Assembly (NCBI GenBank): GCA_028687475.1
Contig: JAQUAB010000005.1
Location: 42,741 to 106,740, forward strand
Origin: Candidatus Gracilibacteria bacterium
GTDB lineage: Bacteria > Patescibacteriota > Gracilibacteria > BD1-5 > UBA2023
Reading direction: 5' to 3'
Length of the DNA: 64,000 bases
Under the pieces are notes generated by a model, which was not told the DNA's origin, made no database searches, and saw only the letters and a program-made list of their open reading frames with translations. A program made the position numbers and the translations under genes. Of the stretch, positions 1 to 12,576 are shown piece after piece; within the stretch, counting starts at the first letter, position 1; every line of letters starts with the position of its first letter.

Positions 1-116
1 CATAAAAATCATGTTATGTGTATGCAATGCATAATAGTTTAACTAAGAAATACAAAAAATAAAGAAATTCCTCATACTCTGGATAACCAACTATCCAGCT
101 CAGCGTTTTTTATCAT

Positions 117-145
117 AAACACCCTAGCATGTAGCTAGGGTGTTT
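117..145. terminator. Perfect 12-bp hairpin
   Basis: A perfect inverted repeat has arms at 117-128 and 134-145 around a 5-nt loop (ATGTA). It lies downstream of the minus-strand tRNA-Lys gene and could end that transcript or one arriving from the left. Neither side carries a strong T-run directly after the stem, so the terminator role is inferred from position and stability. A weaker 7-bp stem (79-85/92-98), followed after seven bases by six T's, lies just to the left. Confidence 0.5.
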
Positions 146-199
146 ATGTCATTGTTACTTCGAGACAGTAAAATGATTCATTTGTTTTGCATGTATGGT

Positions 200-271
200 G
201 GGAATGGCGGGGCTCGAACCCGCGACCTTGGCCTTAAAAGGGCCCTGCTCTACCAACTGAGCTACATTCCC
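200..271 (-). tRNA. trnK: tRNA-Lys (anticodon UUU)
   Basis: The minus strand folds as a 72-nt cloverleaf. It has a 7-bp acceptor stem (GGGAATG/CATTCCC), a D arm (GCTC..GAGC), an anticodon stem with loop CTTTTAA that gives anticodon UUU, and a T arm with the TTCGAGC loop. The 27-43 pair of the anticodon stem is a G/A mismatch. CCA is not encoded. It decodes lysine codons and is the only tRNA I find in the window. The tRNA-Gly(UCA) needed for the altered code is not here. Confidence 0.93.
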
Positions 272-312
272 AGAAACGTGTTGGCATAGTCCAAAATAGG
301 ACTGACCGGCGT

Positions 313-340
313 ATCATATAAAAAATTCACTTTTTGTCGA
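313..340 (-). promoter_or_regulatory. Candidate promoter of tRNA-Lys
   Basis: On the minus strand TCGACA (335-340) and TATGAT (313-318) are separated by 16 bp. They sit about 40 bp upstream of the mature tRNA 5' end, so the primary transcript would carry a short leader. Confidence 0.4.
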
Positions 341-370
341 ATTTTTTTTCATTTTTCCCCGATTTTCCTT

Positions 371-398
371 TTGCAATAGCGCCAAAAAATCATATATT
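371..398 (+). promoter_or_regulatory. Candidate promoter of the giant secreted protein gene
   Basis: TTGCAA (371-376) and TATATT (393-398) are separated by 16 bp and precede the gene that starts at 484, giving a leader of about 80 nt. The same TTGCAA -35 box recurs before other genes in this window. Confidence 0.5.
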
Positions 399-483
399 TA
401 TGGGAAAATCCTCGTGAAAATAAAAAATGATATTCGAGTAGTGCCGTAGAGTGACATTCCAATACCTTCAAAACGCCTTTCTT

Positions 484-3400
484 ATGCGAAAAAATATATT
501 TCGTTTTTCCTTCAAAGAGCACCTTTCCGTATTTCTGATATTTTGTCTTCTTGTATCTCAGACGATTCAGGTTTCTTTTTTCGATCGTACTGAGGCTGCG
601 GCTGATGATTATCGTGATCTCGTATCGATTGTGGTAGATCGTGATACATATGGGAAGCTCTCATCCAAAATAAAAAGATACAGTGAAGATATTCAGGGAT
701 ATCTCGGAAATACACGCGTCTCGCTTTTTGTCGTTCAGCAAGATACGCCACCAGAAGCGATCGCTGCTCAGAATGAGAAATTGTATTATGATGGAGATGG
801 AAAAGACGGAATCACGAGTCTTGTCGGAACGGTTCTGATCGGAAATGTTCCTATTCCTGTAGTCCATCGTGATAGTGAATCTTTCCCGAGTTTGTATCCA
901 TATGTCGATTTCGATGAGAAACGATTCGTCTATAACCAGCATTCTCATACGTATCAGTATGCTCCAGATGCATCTGAGAGTACTGATGTGGATATCTGGC
1001 ATGGTGTGATCAATCCGAGTGTTGGACGATCTTGGCAAGGAGATTCTGATATAGAGAAAATCAGCGAATTCCTCGATAAGACACATGATTTCTATACGAA
1101 AAGCGGAAAATTTGTTTCTTCCACACTTCCTCCGAGAGTTTTTTATTACGATGGATACAATGAGAGTGCAGCGATTGTTCCGAAAAGCGTTTTCCAATAT
1201 GATCTCTATATCAAGAATATTGAGAATTTTGTCTATAAACGATTCACGAAATATTTGCTCACGGATATTGGAAATGCTATCTCGAACTACGATGCCACCC
1301 ATTCTGATAAAGAGCTCGATGAATACATCGCTTCTCTTGGCTATCCGAAGGGAAGCGATACACTCAGTGGAGAGTTGGTGAGTTCACTTCCTGATATTCA
1401 GACAGTTCAGCCAACATCAGCCTATATCAAGAAATTTTATGAGATTCTGAATAAGAAGACCCTTTCGGATGAGCAACTTTTCGTTCATAATGCTGGAAGG
1501 TATACGAGCGGATCAACGGTTCGTGTCGATCAAGCGACCGTTCAGGGAACATATATGGATGAGGTTGCTGCGAGTATACTCAAGGAAGGGAATACAGCAC
1601 TAGAGCAAGCAATTGATAATCAGATAAATACTTCCGGCTATCCGAAAAAGGTAGTGATTTTTGATAGTATTAATTACAGGAATAATGGAGCACCCGATGC
1701 TTTTGGAACAAACACTTTTTCTGATAAAGTATACAATGGATATTTTTTCGGGAAAAAATCATCTGAAATCACAAATCCAGACCAGTGTACTATTGCACGC
1801 TGATACTCTGGCACGACGACTGATTTTGGTCGTTCGGTTCTCGTGGAGGCAAATGTCGGCTATGATGTCAATGCAACACAATCTCATGTTGAGCTTCTTG
1901 CGGCTGATACCGAAGAATTGACAAGACTTCATCGAAATGCTTCTTATTCTTGTTTTGATACAAGTAGTGGTTCTCCGAAGATGACTTCATATTGGGGAGG
2001 AAATACTATTCTGCGTGTCGCAGATGCTGGTTCTGATGCTGCGAATGTACTCAATACAGACATTGACTCACAGATAAAATGATATTCGCTGCCAATTTTT
2101 TCTCTTCAAGGAATGAAAGAAACTCCGCGTTTTGCGAATCCCAGTCTTGCGGATTGTAGTGTCGATTCTTATCAGTACTCACTTCTTGAACCATATACAT
2201 ATACTATTACAGATGAATTTGGGAATTCTCGAACTATAAAATGGCCAACTGAATGGAATGGAACTTCAAAGGATCCTCGCTATAGTTGTCTGACACAACA
2301 TAATTCTCTCACTTCTATCCCCAATCTTCCAAAAAGCCTTGCGGATTATGAATCGCAAACATGTTTTGTCGGAGGAGTTCATATTGATGGTACAAGTGTA
2401 AAATCTCTGGGGAATTATTGTTATTTCGCGGATGATTGAACAATCTATTCTCATATTCCAACATTGATAGAAAGCGCTTCAGGATATACAGATATTACGC
2501 ACTATGAAGATCGGTATTATCATACGATTCCATCTCTCTGGAAACATATATCACCCACAGATGAAGAAATCGCGGCCGCAACTACCAATGGTGTCACACC
2601 ATCAACTCCAGTAGATATCAAACGGAGTGTAGAATTTCTCACTGCAAAAGGAAATATCGCTCGATTCGAATATCCAGATTTTTTCCAATCTCCTGGAAAA
2701 GATGTCGCAACCGTACGAGCATGGCTCAAGGATCTCTCAGAAAAGCAGTGGAATGCAGTGATTGCGAAAGAAAATGCGACAACACTTTCTGCGTATGAAC
2801 AAGAAGCGAACGCAAAAGTTGCATCAACTCCTCTTCCGTCCACTCCGATTGATTGGAATTCCCTTATTTCGGACGATGCTATCAATAAAATAATCCAAGC
2901 ACAGAACTGGCTTCATCCAGATATCACTCAGAAAGCAAAAAATGCGATTGAAACATCTCTCTCATACTCTCACCAGTATGGAAGTGATATCACGAAAAAT
3001 CCACCATCAATTCCAGAAATGGGTTCTGGGTATGATATTGCTTATCTCGGACTTTCATCACTTGCTCCACTCAATACCAGTTTTTCTGCATCCGATACTC
3101 TCGAGACCGATTATGCGACTACGCTTGCAGAGATCCAAGCGTTGAATATGGGTGAAGATGGGGTTGCATCTCCAACGAGTGACTATCAGGCAAGTGCGAA
3201 ATGTGGACCTCCAGAAGGGGTGATGATTTTCCAATGGCCAAGTGCTATCATGTGTTGGATTGCATCTTTATTTCCGCCGAGAATCAGCGGTGGTTCGTGT
3301 GGGGGGAGTACTATAGGTGCAACGGATAATACTCGATCTTCGACATCACCGAGCAAAGAAATACAGAATGATACTGAGAAAATGAAAGCATACTATGATG

Positions 3401-6400
3401 CAGCGAAACTCGTCTACAATATTCCAAAAACAGCGATCGGAGTGAATGAGTCTTCCACTGTTGAGTATGATTTTATCACCAAAGATAATGCACATATCGA
3501 GTTGCCGATAGGTTCCACGGTGAAGCTCGAAATCATCACTCTTGAATCTCAGGGAAAGACTATTTCTCCAACTTCCGCGACAGGATATCTCGAGATTGCA
3601 CCTGCACAGAGTCCGTACTCGAACCTCGGATGATCATTTGTGATTCTCTCACACGATAAACTCCTCAAATCTACTCTTCGGGCAACTATTTCTATCCCGC
3701 TTCCAGATGGGACGACATACACATCTGTTTCTGATAATCTGAATTTCCGTGTCAGTGATGAGTCGATCGATATTTTTCCGACTGTAGAATGATCAGCAAT
3801 GGGAACCATCGATACGACGCTCGCAAGTCCAGTGAAGCTCAGTTTTGCACCGAAGACTTCAACGGGTCTTGTCCTCAAAGACGAGTTCCCCTATACACTT
3901 GATATCTACGACTCTTTCGATGATTCTCTCATCGAGTCTGGGATTACGATTCCGAATAATGATTATACCATCTCATACAACTATACGAAAAAGATTGGGA
4001 CATATCATTTTGTGATTCGTGATGCTCTCGGTCGTTATGGTGACACGACGTTGTCCGTTCGTTCTGGTCCCATAGCGAAAGCTACTTTTACTCCTGTATC
4101 TTCCGCACTTATCGTTGGTTCAGATTCTCTCGGAGTACTTCGTCTCACAGACAAGCTCGGGAATCTCCTCTCTCCAGAGCTGCATAGTATCAACATCACA
4201 GCAAAATGAGGATATATCATCGATTCAGAATGAACACATGTCAGTGAACTCAATCTGGATTCGATTGATTCCGAATTGATTCTCTCTTATGGGTCTTCCA
4301 CTGCAGGAAAGCTCACACTCTCGATCAGTATTGATGGAGTGATTCAGACCGAGACAGCTATCGATATTTTCCCAACAGCGCGAGTAGTATTCGAGCGTTC
4401 ATCGCAGCCAGTAGTTGCGGGATCACCGATTACTGCACACATCAAGGTGCTTGATGGAAACGGAAATATGATTTCTGGATTCTCGTCAGTGGCCGATATA
4501 ACTCTTCCAGAAGCGGCTGGATATTTCGCAAGTGGGACAACCGTCGAGATCAAGTCAGGACAAAGCGCTGACTTCACTTTCGTCCCTGGTCGTGTGGCAG
4601 GAGAACATATGCTGACACTCGACATTCCTGGAGTTGGAACTATTTCGGACATTTCATTCACGATTGCCGCAGGTGCTCCTATGTATATGAATGCGAGTTA
4701 TTCGGATACGACATTCTCTTTTGTCCTTCGTGACCGTTATGGGAATCTCTCTCCGAGAAACATGACTGCTACGATGACTCGAGATACTGATGCATCGCAG
4801 ACGGTTGCATTCTCGGGTGGAGTGTATTCACAGACGCGCAAGACTGGATTCTATAAGATGCAAGCTCCAGATATTGCGAAAAATACGCTCACGTATTCTG
4901 ATGCAAGCGGTTCTTATACGCTCACTGGTGTGACGTATGCTTCGCTCTATGTTCCACCGACACAGACAGATTTTTCATTTCTTCCTGACTACAATGCACG
5001 ATATACCGTCCTCGCAGGGAATTCATTCCTTCGCCAAGGAGAACAGATTCTCTACGATGTGACTCCAGGTGCATCGTCGAGTCTCGCGGTGAGTACACTT
5101 CTCGATTCTCCATATACCACGAATACACTTCTTTCGGTTATTCCATGATGATGATTTTCTTTCGGACAATCGATCGATACCGCGGTCACAGCAGGAATCT
5201 CTCTCGAGAAAAATACACTCGTTCTCACAGCGCGTGACGATGTCTCTCATAAAGAAGTCGGTCGTGTAGGATATCCAGTGTTGAATCCTGACCTTGATAT
5301 TTGTACAGAGAATCTTGTTTCTGATTCGACGTGTGATTCGTATTTCGAAAAGTCTCATATTCGACTCATAGCGTTCAGTGGTTCTGAATATCAATCTACG
5401 GTTACGAAGGGTTCTCTTGCTCTCGGCACCAAGACTGCGAACCTGCTCCAGTATCGAAATGGACAATGATTCACACTCATGGGTGGTGTGACGCTCGTTC
5501 CAGAGGCATCTCTGTCATCGAGACATCTCGAAATATCTGTGAAATACGATGATCAAATAATTGCTCGTCTGATTGTTGCAACTGATGTGAATGCGAGTGT
5601 CCTTCAATCCAGTGATATCACATCATCTACCGTTTCGACTCCGATTCTCCAGAATCGTGATAGTTCCATGTCTGTGCTAGAGAACTATGTGACAGAATTC
5701 ACTCCGAATATTCATGGATATAGTGTCGTTGCACCAGATTCGACACAGACACTCGATGAGAAAAAAATCGGGCCGAATCATATCGATTCACTCGGGTCAC
5801 TCTCAGAATTGCCAGGAGTCGGATGGAGAGATCAGAATCGTCTTCTTCTTTCCTATAGTGCTGGTGATACCGTCGGAGAAGCATCTCGTTGGTTCCATAC
5901 GTATACCTATGTGAATCTCGGAGATCCAGTGGCTCATGTCGACCATGGTGCTGTAGGAACCGAACAAGAGGGAATCGATCGTACGATTGGTACGCAGATT
6001 GCATCGAGTGCACATGGTGCTATTCGGTCATACTATCACAAGGACATGAATCATGATGGAAATGAAGATATCGTGATTGTGTATACTGATGGATATATAG
6101 AACTACTCTTGAATATCAATGGCAAATTCCGTTCGAAGAAAATGATTGCGTCGGTTCCTGATGTGGGCAATCGTTGAATATCAATTGGGGATTTCACAGG
6201 AGATGGATATGGTGATATCGTCGTACTCACTGCTGGATGATCATTCGTTCTGGTCGACAATGATTCACGGAAACTGACCCGCACTTCGATCTCTCTCAGT
6301 GATACAATGTCTGTCGTAGGGCCGACTGGAATTACTCAGTTCCAAGTCTATGATATGGATGCAGACAATCGTGATGACATCGTGTATCTGACAGAAATGG

Positions 6401-9400
6401 GAGAACTCGGTGTGCTCTATGGTACAGTAGAGAAGTGAAAATTCGTCCAAAATATTCTCGATAAAACCCTGACCGTCTCGCTTTCGAGTGATCCAGTGAT
6501 TTCTGGCGGTGCTATCACAGCGAATGTTGTGCCACAGCTTGAGACCCTCAATATGCCAACGACGAACACGGGAACCGATGATACGATGCTGAAATGAGAA
6601 GTGTATTTCCAGAGAACTGTCTATGATACAACAGCGACAAATATTCTCCCATGATCCGATATTCTTGTGACAGATGTATCGTCTATGACAGGCACGATAG
6701 CTTCCATGTTGACTGATCCGAATATCACTCCGAATCCAACAAAACTCATTACGTATGTGAAAAGTGAATATGCGAGTGCCTATGGAATGGAAATCTCAAA
6801 AACCTATAAAAATATTTCTGCAAAAAGTCTCGTCGCAGGAAGCAAGGTTCAAGTAGATGTCACTATCAAAAATACCTCAACATCTTCTATCAAGGATGCG
6901 GAATATCTCGATACAATTCCATCAAATCTTACCACAGAAAATACGACCAAATATACTCTTTCTCTCAGTGGACAGAGTGAGGAAAGAGTATTCAGAACGG
7001 CAGATGACACCTATGATGCTTCATTCGTATTGAAGGATATTCCCGCATGAGCGACACTCCATATCATCTATGAAGTGGAAGCGTTGGCAACCAGTTATGG
7101 GAAAATGATTGTTGGGAAACTCGAGTGAGGAGAAGTGGGGGATGATATCTATGGAGATGTTGGATTCGAATCATCGACAACGTGTGGGGCGAATATGGTA
7201 CTCTGGCGTTCAGATAGCGCTCGAGTGTATACTCGTGGTACACGCTCATACACCGCGGCTACTATTCCAGATTCTATCGCATCACAACTCACTGATGCAG
7301 ATAACAACGGAACTCCAGACAGTGTCGAAAATATGTCACTCTCAGATCGTCAGGCTGCTTATACACAGATGACAAGTGATTCGAGTGTTACTCCGAATAC
7401 GAGTAGTCTTGCCCATGCAAATATGAATAGCGAAGGCAATGTCATAGATATCGGACTCTCATCGAGTTCGGCGAATGAGATAAATACAATTGCCAAGAAT
7501 CTTGCTGATGGATTATCGTGCGGGTTCGGTGGTGGTTCTTGTATGAGTTTCCCAGTGAACTGGGCACCACTGGCTCCTGGATCTGATCCGTCAATTTTTG
7601 GTATGCCGGTAGGGGATGGACTCAATGTCTGAGAAGGAGTGCCGATATTTAGTTCCCTGACAGGAAAACAAACAATGTGTTGAGATACTCCATGTTGTCT
7701 CCCTATCGTTTATCCACAATCAAGTCTCGCATATGTACCATGACCATTCTGCTGATCCCCATCAGCGTGATGAGACCTATGAACATGGGCTCCTACCAAC
7801 CAAATTCGTATCTTTGTCACTCCAACTTTGACTCTTGGTATGGGGGTAGCAATCTGTATGGGCGGACCTGCGTCAGCTATTTGAAGACTTCCATTCCCTG
7901 GCTTATATCCGCTTGTTTCATGAGGAAATTGTATTGTACTCGCTCAGCCGATGCCAATCTGTAGAGGTGATGGATCTGCAGATGATGGGAATATTATCGG
8001 TGTTTCATGACTCGGAAGCACAACCGATACATGGAATGGTGAAAGTTGTTCGCTTCAGTCCACGGCAACTTCCGAGAAAGACGACAAAGATTTCTATGAT
8101 TCTGTGGTGAGTTATCTCAAGAGTAAGGATACCACGAAGCTCAATAATATCTATACAGCACTCTCAAAACGTGGTTCACGAAATTTGTCTGGAGGTCCTA
8201 TGATTCGAATCGGTAATGGATGATGAACAGAAATTGCTGTTGATTTTGATTCGAGCAAACCATTCACAGTTGGCGAAATCGTAAAAGTAAAAAATAAAAG
8301 AGTGTCTGATTTTCCAGATTTTATCATGGATTGGGTGACTCGTCAGGTTGCAGAAATCTCGAACAATCTCTTCTCACTCCCGAATCTCGTAATCATTCCT
8401 CCAACAACACTTTGACCAAATGCTCAGACGGACGGATCTGTCGATTCTTATGGAAAACTCTTTTCGACTCTCGCAGATCGTGTTTCTCTCACAGAACTCC
8501 AATCTCAGATGAAGGGAGCATTTGATACTACCGACGTTACCAGTTCTTTTACCAATAAAACTCGTTCAAATAGTTCACTTTCTGCTGGGTATGAGAATTG
8601 GCTCGACAATACAGTACAGGAAAATTCTTCGACAATCAATACAGTTGTATGATCTGCGAATGCTCTCAGAGCAGCATATAAGTTCATATGACAGATTCCA
8701 TTCCTCCGTATTCGCCAATCTGCAGTGACGGTGAATGTACCATGGCCACTTCCACAGGAACTCGACAAATATGCTCGTTCTCTGAATCAATATAATGATG
8801 AAATCGATAGAATGGAGAAAAATTGGTGTAATGGAACACCTGATGCCCAGTGTCTCGATCAGAAAACACATGCAAATGTTTCTGCATTTCGTGCGAGTGT
8901 CGAGAATGGACTCAGAATGATCGATGAGTATAGGAAATTCCCTGATAAAATGCAGAATTATATCACTTGGCGTCAGCGTTATACGGCTTGGGCTATGTGT
9001 AATATTGATGCCATTCAACAATTCACTGGAAAATGGATCAAAGAAAATGGTGTCCGATTCCAGAAGTGGGCAGAGTTCTATGTACTCATGAAGGCAATAG
9101 CAAAATCATGGCAGCCAGTTATCGATGTGTTCCGTACGGGAAATGCACAATGTGCCGTCTGTCAGAATCAACGATACACATTGGATTATTTTAAATTCAA
9201 ACTTATTAGTGCATTTATCCCAAGTGTTCCTGTTATCCAATTCTCGAAATGGCCAGATGTTGTTCTGGATCTCTCTGATGTTCGTCTCGGAATCACAATA
9301 GATGTTCCTGATTTCAAGTTCAATGTCACACCGCTTCGTCTTCCGAACTTGCCAGCACTGACACTTCCATCTCTTCCATCACTCTCACTGACACTTCCAT

Positions 9401-12400
9401 CTCTCCCACGTCTTCCTCATCTTCCAGAACTTCCATCTCTCCCAGAACTTCCATCTCTCCCGAAGATGAGTTTTCCACCACTTCCTCCACCACCAAAACT
9501 TCCAAAAATGTTTGGTTCAGTTTCGATTGTAACGAATCTTGTGAAATTATATCAGACTATCAAGTGTTATTATCAGAAATCCATGCTCGTTCCAGAATGG
9601 CAAGTGGGAGATGTGATTGCTCAACGTACTGCTCGTCAGGGAACTCTTCCGATTGACTTCTTGAATTTACAGTTTCCACAGTTTTCTATACCTACTCTCA
9701 GAGAAATTCGCGTTCAGTCACATGTGAATTTCGAACTACGGTCAGATTTTATCACTGAGTTTGCTCGGAATGCCGTGAAGCCACTGAATCAATTCAATAC
9801 GGATTTGGGTCATTCCATTCCTTCGAGAGTAGTAGAAGATGTGAGTATTCAGACTCCATGAAATGTGAATGTGTCAGTTCCAGCCATCCAGTCCTATCTC
9901 GATTCCTCTGAATCTTCGGGTGCAACTATTGGTCAGATGATAGCAAAACTTGATACATATGCAGATGTCATGATGGATGTCTCAGATTTTATTCCGTATT
10001 TCCAGAGTGAACTGCTCAAGAGTGGACAATCAACGGATGAACTCAATAAGGCACTCCAGAAGTCACATATTGAATCTGAGAAAGTCATGAATGAACTCCA
10101 AGAAAGTACCGATACGCAAGTGAAACTCCTGAAACAATATATCGAGGCAGAAGAGGCGAAAACGAAAGATATCGAGAAACTCATCGATACAATGAAACAT
10201 CCGAATACACTTCTTTCAGAAAATGATATTGGAACCGCGTCATTCGTCAGTGAAGCCAATGATGCAGGAACAACAGCACTCAGTCGATACAATGAATTCA
10301 TGAATGCTTCCGTTCAAGATTCTTCCACTTCATCCAATGTTGATACAAGTATGGAGACAGAACGTACTTCTCTCCAGAATCGTACGAAACGTCTGATTGC
10401 TGCCGTCACTACAACTACTGTGACTCCAGAAAGTGGATGAATCATAGCAGATGGATATTCTCCGAAGTTCGAGGGAATCTATATTCTGACACCGAGCGGT
10501 GTTCAGACCCGACTTTTCGACTACATAGAGCCACTTCTCGGAGATGAGACGGTCGATGTTCTCGATATCGACAAAGACGGAGACAAAGACTATCTGTATC
10601 TCATGGATGGTGTCCTCTATCTGAAGTCGAGTCATGCACATGAACCAAGTCAGCAGAAGGATACGACTATTACTATTTCTGACCTTGATCCAACACTTGT
10701 ACCAGAAGCTCCGAATTTTTTCCAAGAATTCTCAGCGAGTCCTGGACAGATTGAACTCAATTTCTCTGCGGCACAGAACCAAGACCGACAATTCCGCCTC
10801 GAATTCTTCGATCGCTATACGGAATGGGATCTCCTCCATATTGATGCACATGATGAAGAGAAAATTCCTCGAAGTGTGGTCGATATTATTACAGAAGATA
10901 CTTCACATGATACGAGCGCTGATGGTATAACGGTTCATCCACTCGAACGTTCTCTCGATAAGATTTCTGGAACGGATGGATTTATCCTCGAATGACCGAA
11001 AGTCACTCCAGTTGCCGCGGGTACGAATTTCTCACTCACCTATGGACGTCCACTCTATACGGGTGAATCCAATGCCCGAATCACATTCACTCTCGGTGAT
11101 GGAGTAGTGCAGAATCTCACGCTCAAACCATATTCACAGTATATATTCGATGATACACTTTCAGGTTCTCTCACGAGCGGTCGCGTCTATTTCTTCGATA
11201 CGATGGTGACTGAGAAAACTTCATATGATGATGCTCTCGTTGGTATGCCACTTCTTCCAGGTATGAAAATCTCGAATCTCGGTGGTACGTTCACGATTCG
11301 TGATGTGACGCATGATACGAAGACGACTCTCGAATCAGGAGGACAATACCGCATTATGTCTTTGCCGACACTCAGTACTTCGAATATTATTTCTGTGCCG
11401 TATGAGAATGGATTCTATAATGCTCGACTTTCGTCTCTCGATTCGAGTGTTCATGCGGGAATCACTCTCTTCACACCGCAGGCATCGCTCGATCACGGTG
11501 CTCCAGTGGTTGATATTGCCGATACTATCCGCATCCCAGTCTATCAGACGAAATCCTATATACTCACAGATATCATCACAGAAATCAGTCCATACATGGT
11601 CACAGTGGATCCAGATACCACTCAGGATACCAATGATGATGGTATTTATGCGAATGATTACATGACTTCCGCTTCATGAGTCAGTATTACAGACAAAAAT
11701 CTCACATTTGGTCCATATGATGAGCTCGGAGAATATACGATGAATCTGAAAGTCCAAGATGAATATGGAAATACAACAACCACTCCGATTCACATCGAAG
11801 TCTATGCTCCAGTACCACAGATCCAGTCCGTGTCCGCGACAGGAATGCTCTACGGATCGCTTGTGGATGGTCAGAAAAATGAACCAATTCATTTCTTGCG
11901 CGTTCGTTCTGGAACGCCAGTGAGTATCATAGCTCCAGAGAGAACCATTTCTCTCGATGACGGTTCATTCGCGACGGGAAGTCTCTTCACGGGAAGTGGT
12001 GCTCGATTCTCCTATTCTGGCGGAACATTCGTGATCAATGAACAAAATGGATTGCCGACAGGAAGTGCGAAACTGGATATACAAGTTCTCACGGCAACAG
12101 TGGATTCACCGATGAAGTTCCAGTACAAGAGCACGAATGGAAAAACTCTATTTGAGGAATTTCTCTCACTTCCATCGTCTACCAGTATTTCTCTTTCTGC
12201 TTCAGAAAAAACAATTCCGAGTGTTATCGTGACAGCCGAGAGTGGATATCGTGCAGAACTTGCGACCCTGAAGGATCCGAATATTCCTGGCGGAGCATAT
12301 GTTACTGATGATCAGAAACAAGCAATTGCCGCTCTGGCAAATGATGGAAATATCTATCTACTCACTTCTGGACTATCTCTTGTGGCGACGAACAAGAATG

Positions 12401-12486
12401 GGTATCTCGCCGTCGAAATCCAGAAAAATGGAAAGTCGATTGCAACCGTTCTCTATCAGGTGAATTTCTTCTACATGACGAAATAG
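484..12486 (+). CDS. Giant secreted protein with FG-GAP-like and Ig-like regions (4000 aa)
   Basis: With UGA read as glycine one uninterrupted frame of 4000 codons runs from ATG 484 to TAG 12484-12486; I count roughly 40 in-frame UGA. Residues 1-35 form a signal peptide (MRKN.., a hydrophobic stretch, then a likely cut near TEA/AADD). Residues about 60-450 contain LVGTVLIGNVPIPVV followed by an aspartate-rich stretch, loosely reminiscent of a C25/caspase-like fold, but this is weak. Ig-like or Big-type beta regions dominate residues about 1100-1700. FG-GAP-like D-x-D-x-D-G-x-D repeats occur near residues 1850-1980 (MNHDGNEDI, GDFTGDGYGDI, MDADNRDDI) and again near 3370 (IDKDGDKDYLYL). Residues about 2126-2170 resemble DUF11. 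Residues 2954-3010 form an LPxLP proline-rich stalk. No C-terminal membrane anchor or sorting motif is visible. It is probably a cell-surface or secreted adhesin-like protein; its exact role is unknown. Confidence 0.9.
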
Positions 12487-12576
12487 TTTCCTTTTTGCTT
12501 TTTCTGGACTTCTCCCTATAATCCCGTCAAAATCAGACACATTTGTTGAACAAAAAACCATATAATCCCTTTTTTC

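Noticed and set aside
79..98. 7-bp hairpin near the left edge as terminator
   Set aside because: The T-run begins seven bases after the stem, too far for a standard terminator, and no gene end is visible upstream.
484..12486. A run of many separate small genes or decayed pseudogenes
   Set aside because: All pieces are in one frame, joined only by TGA with no TAA, TAG or frameshift between them, so a single gene under the UGA=Gly code explains them.
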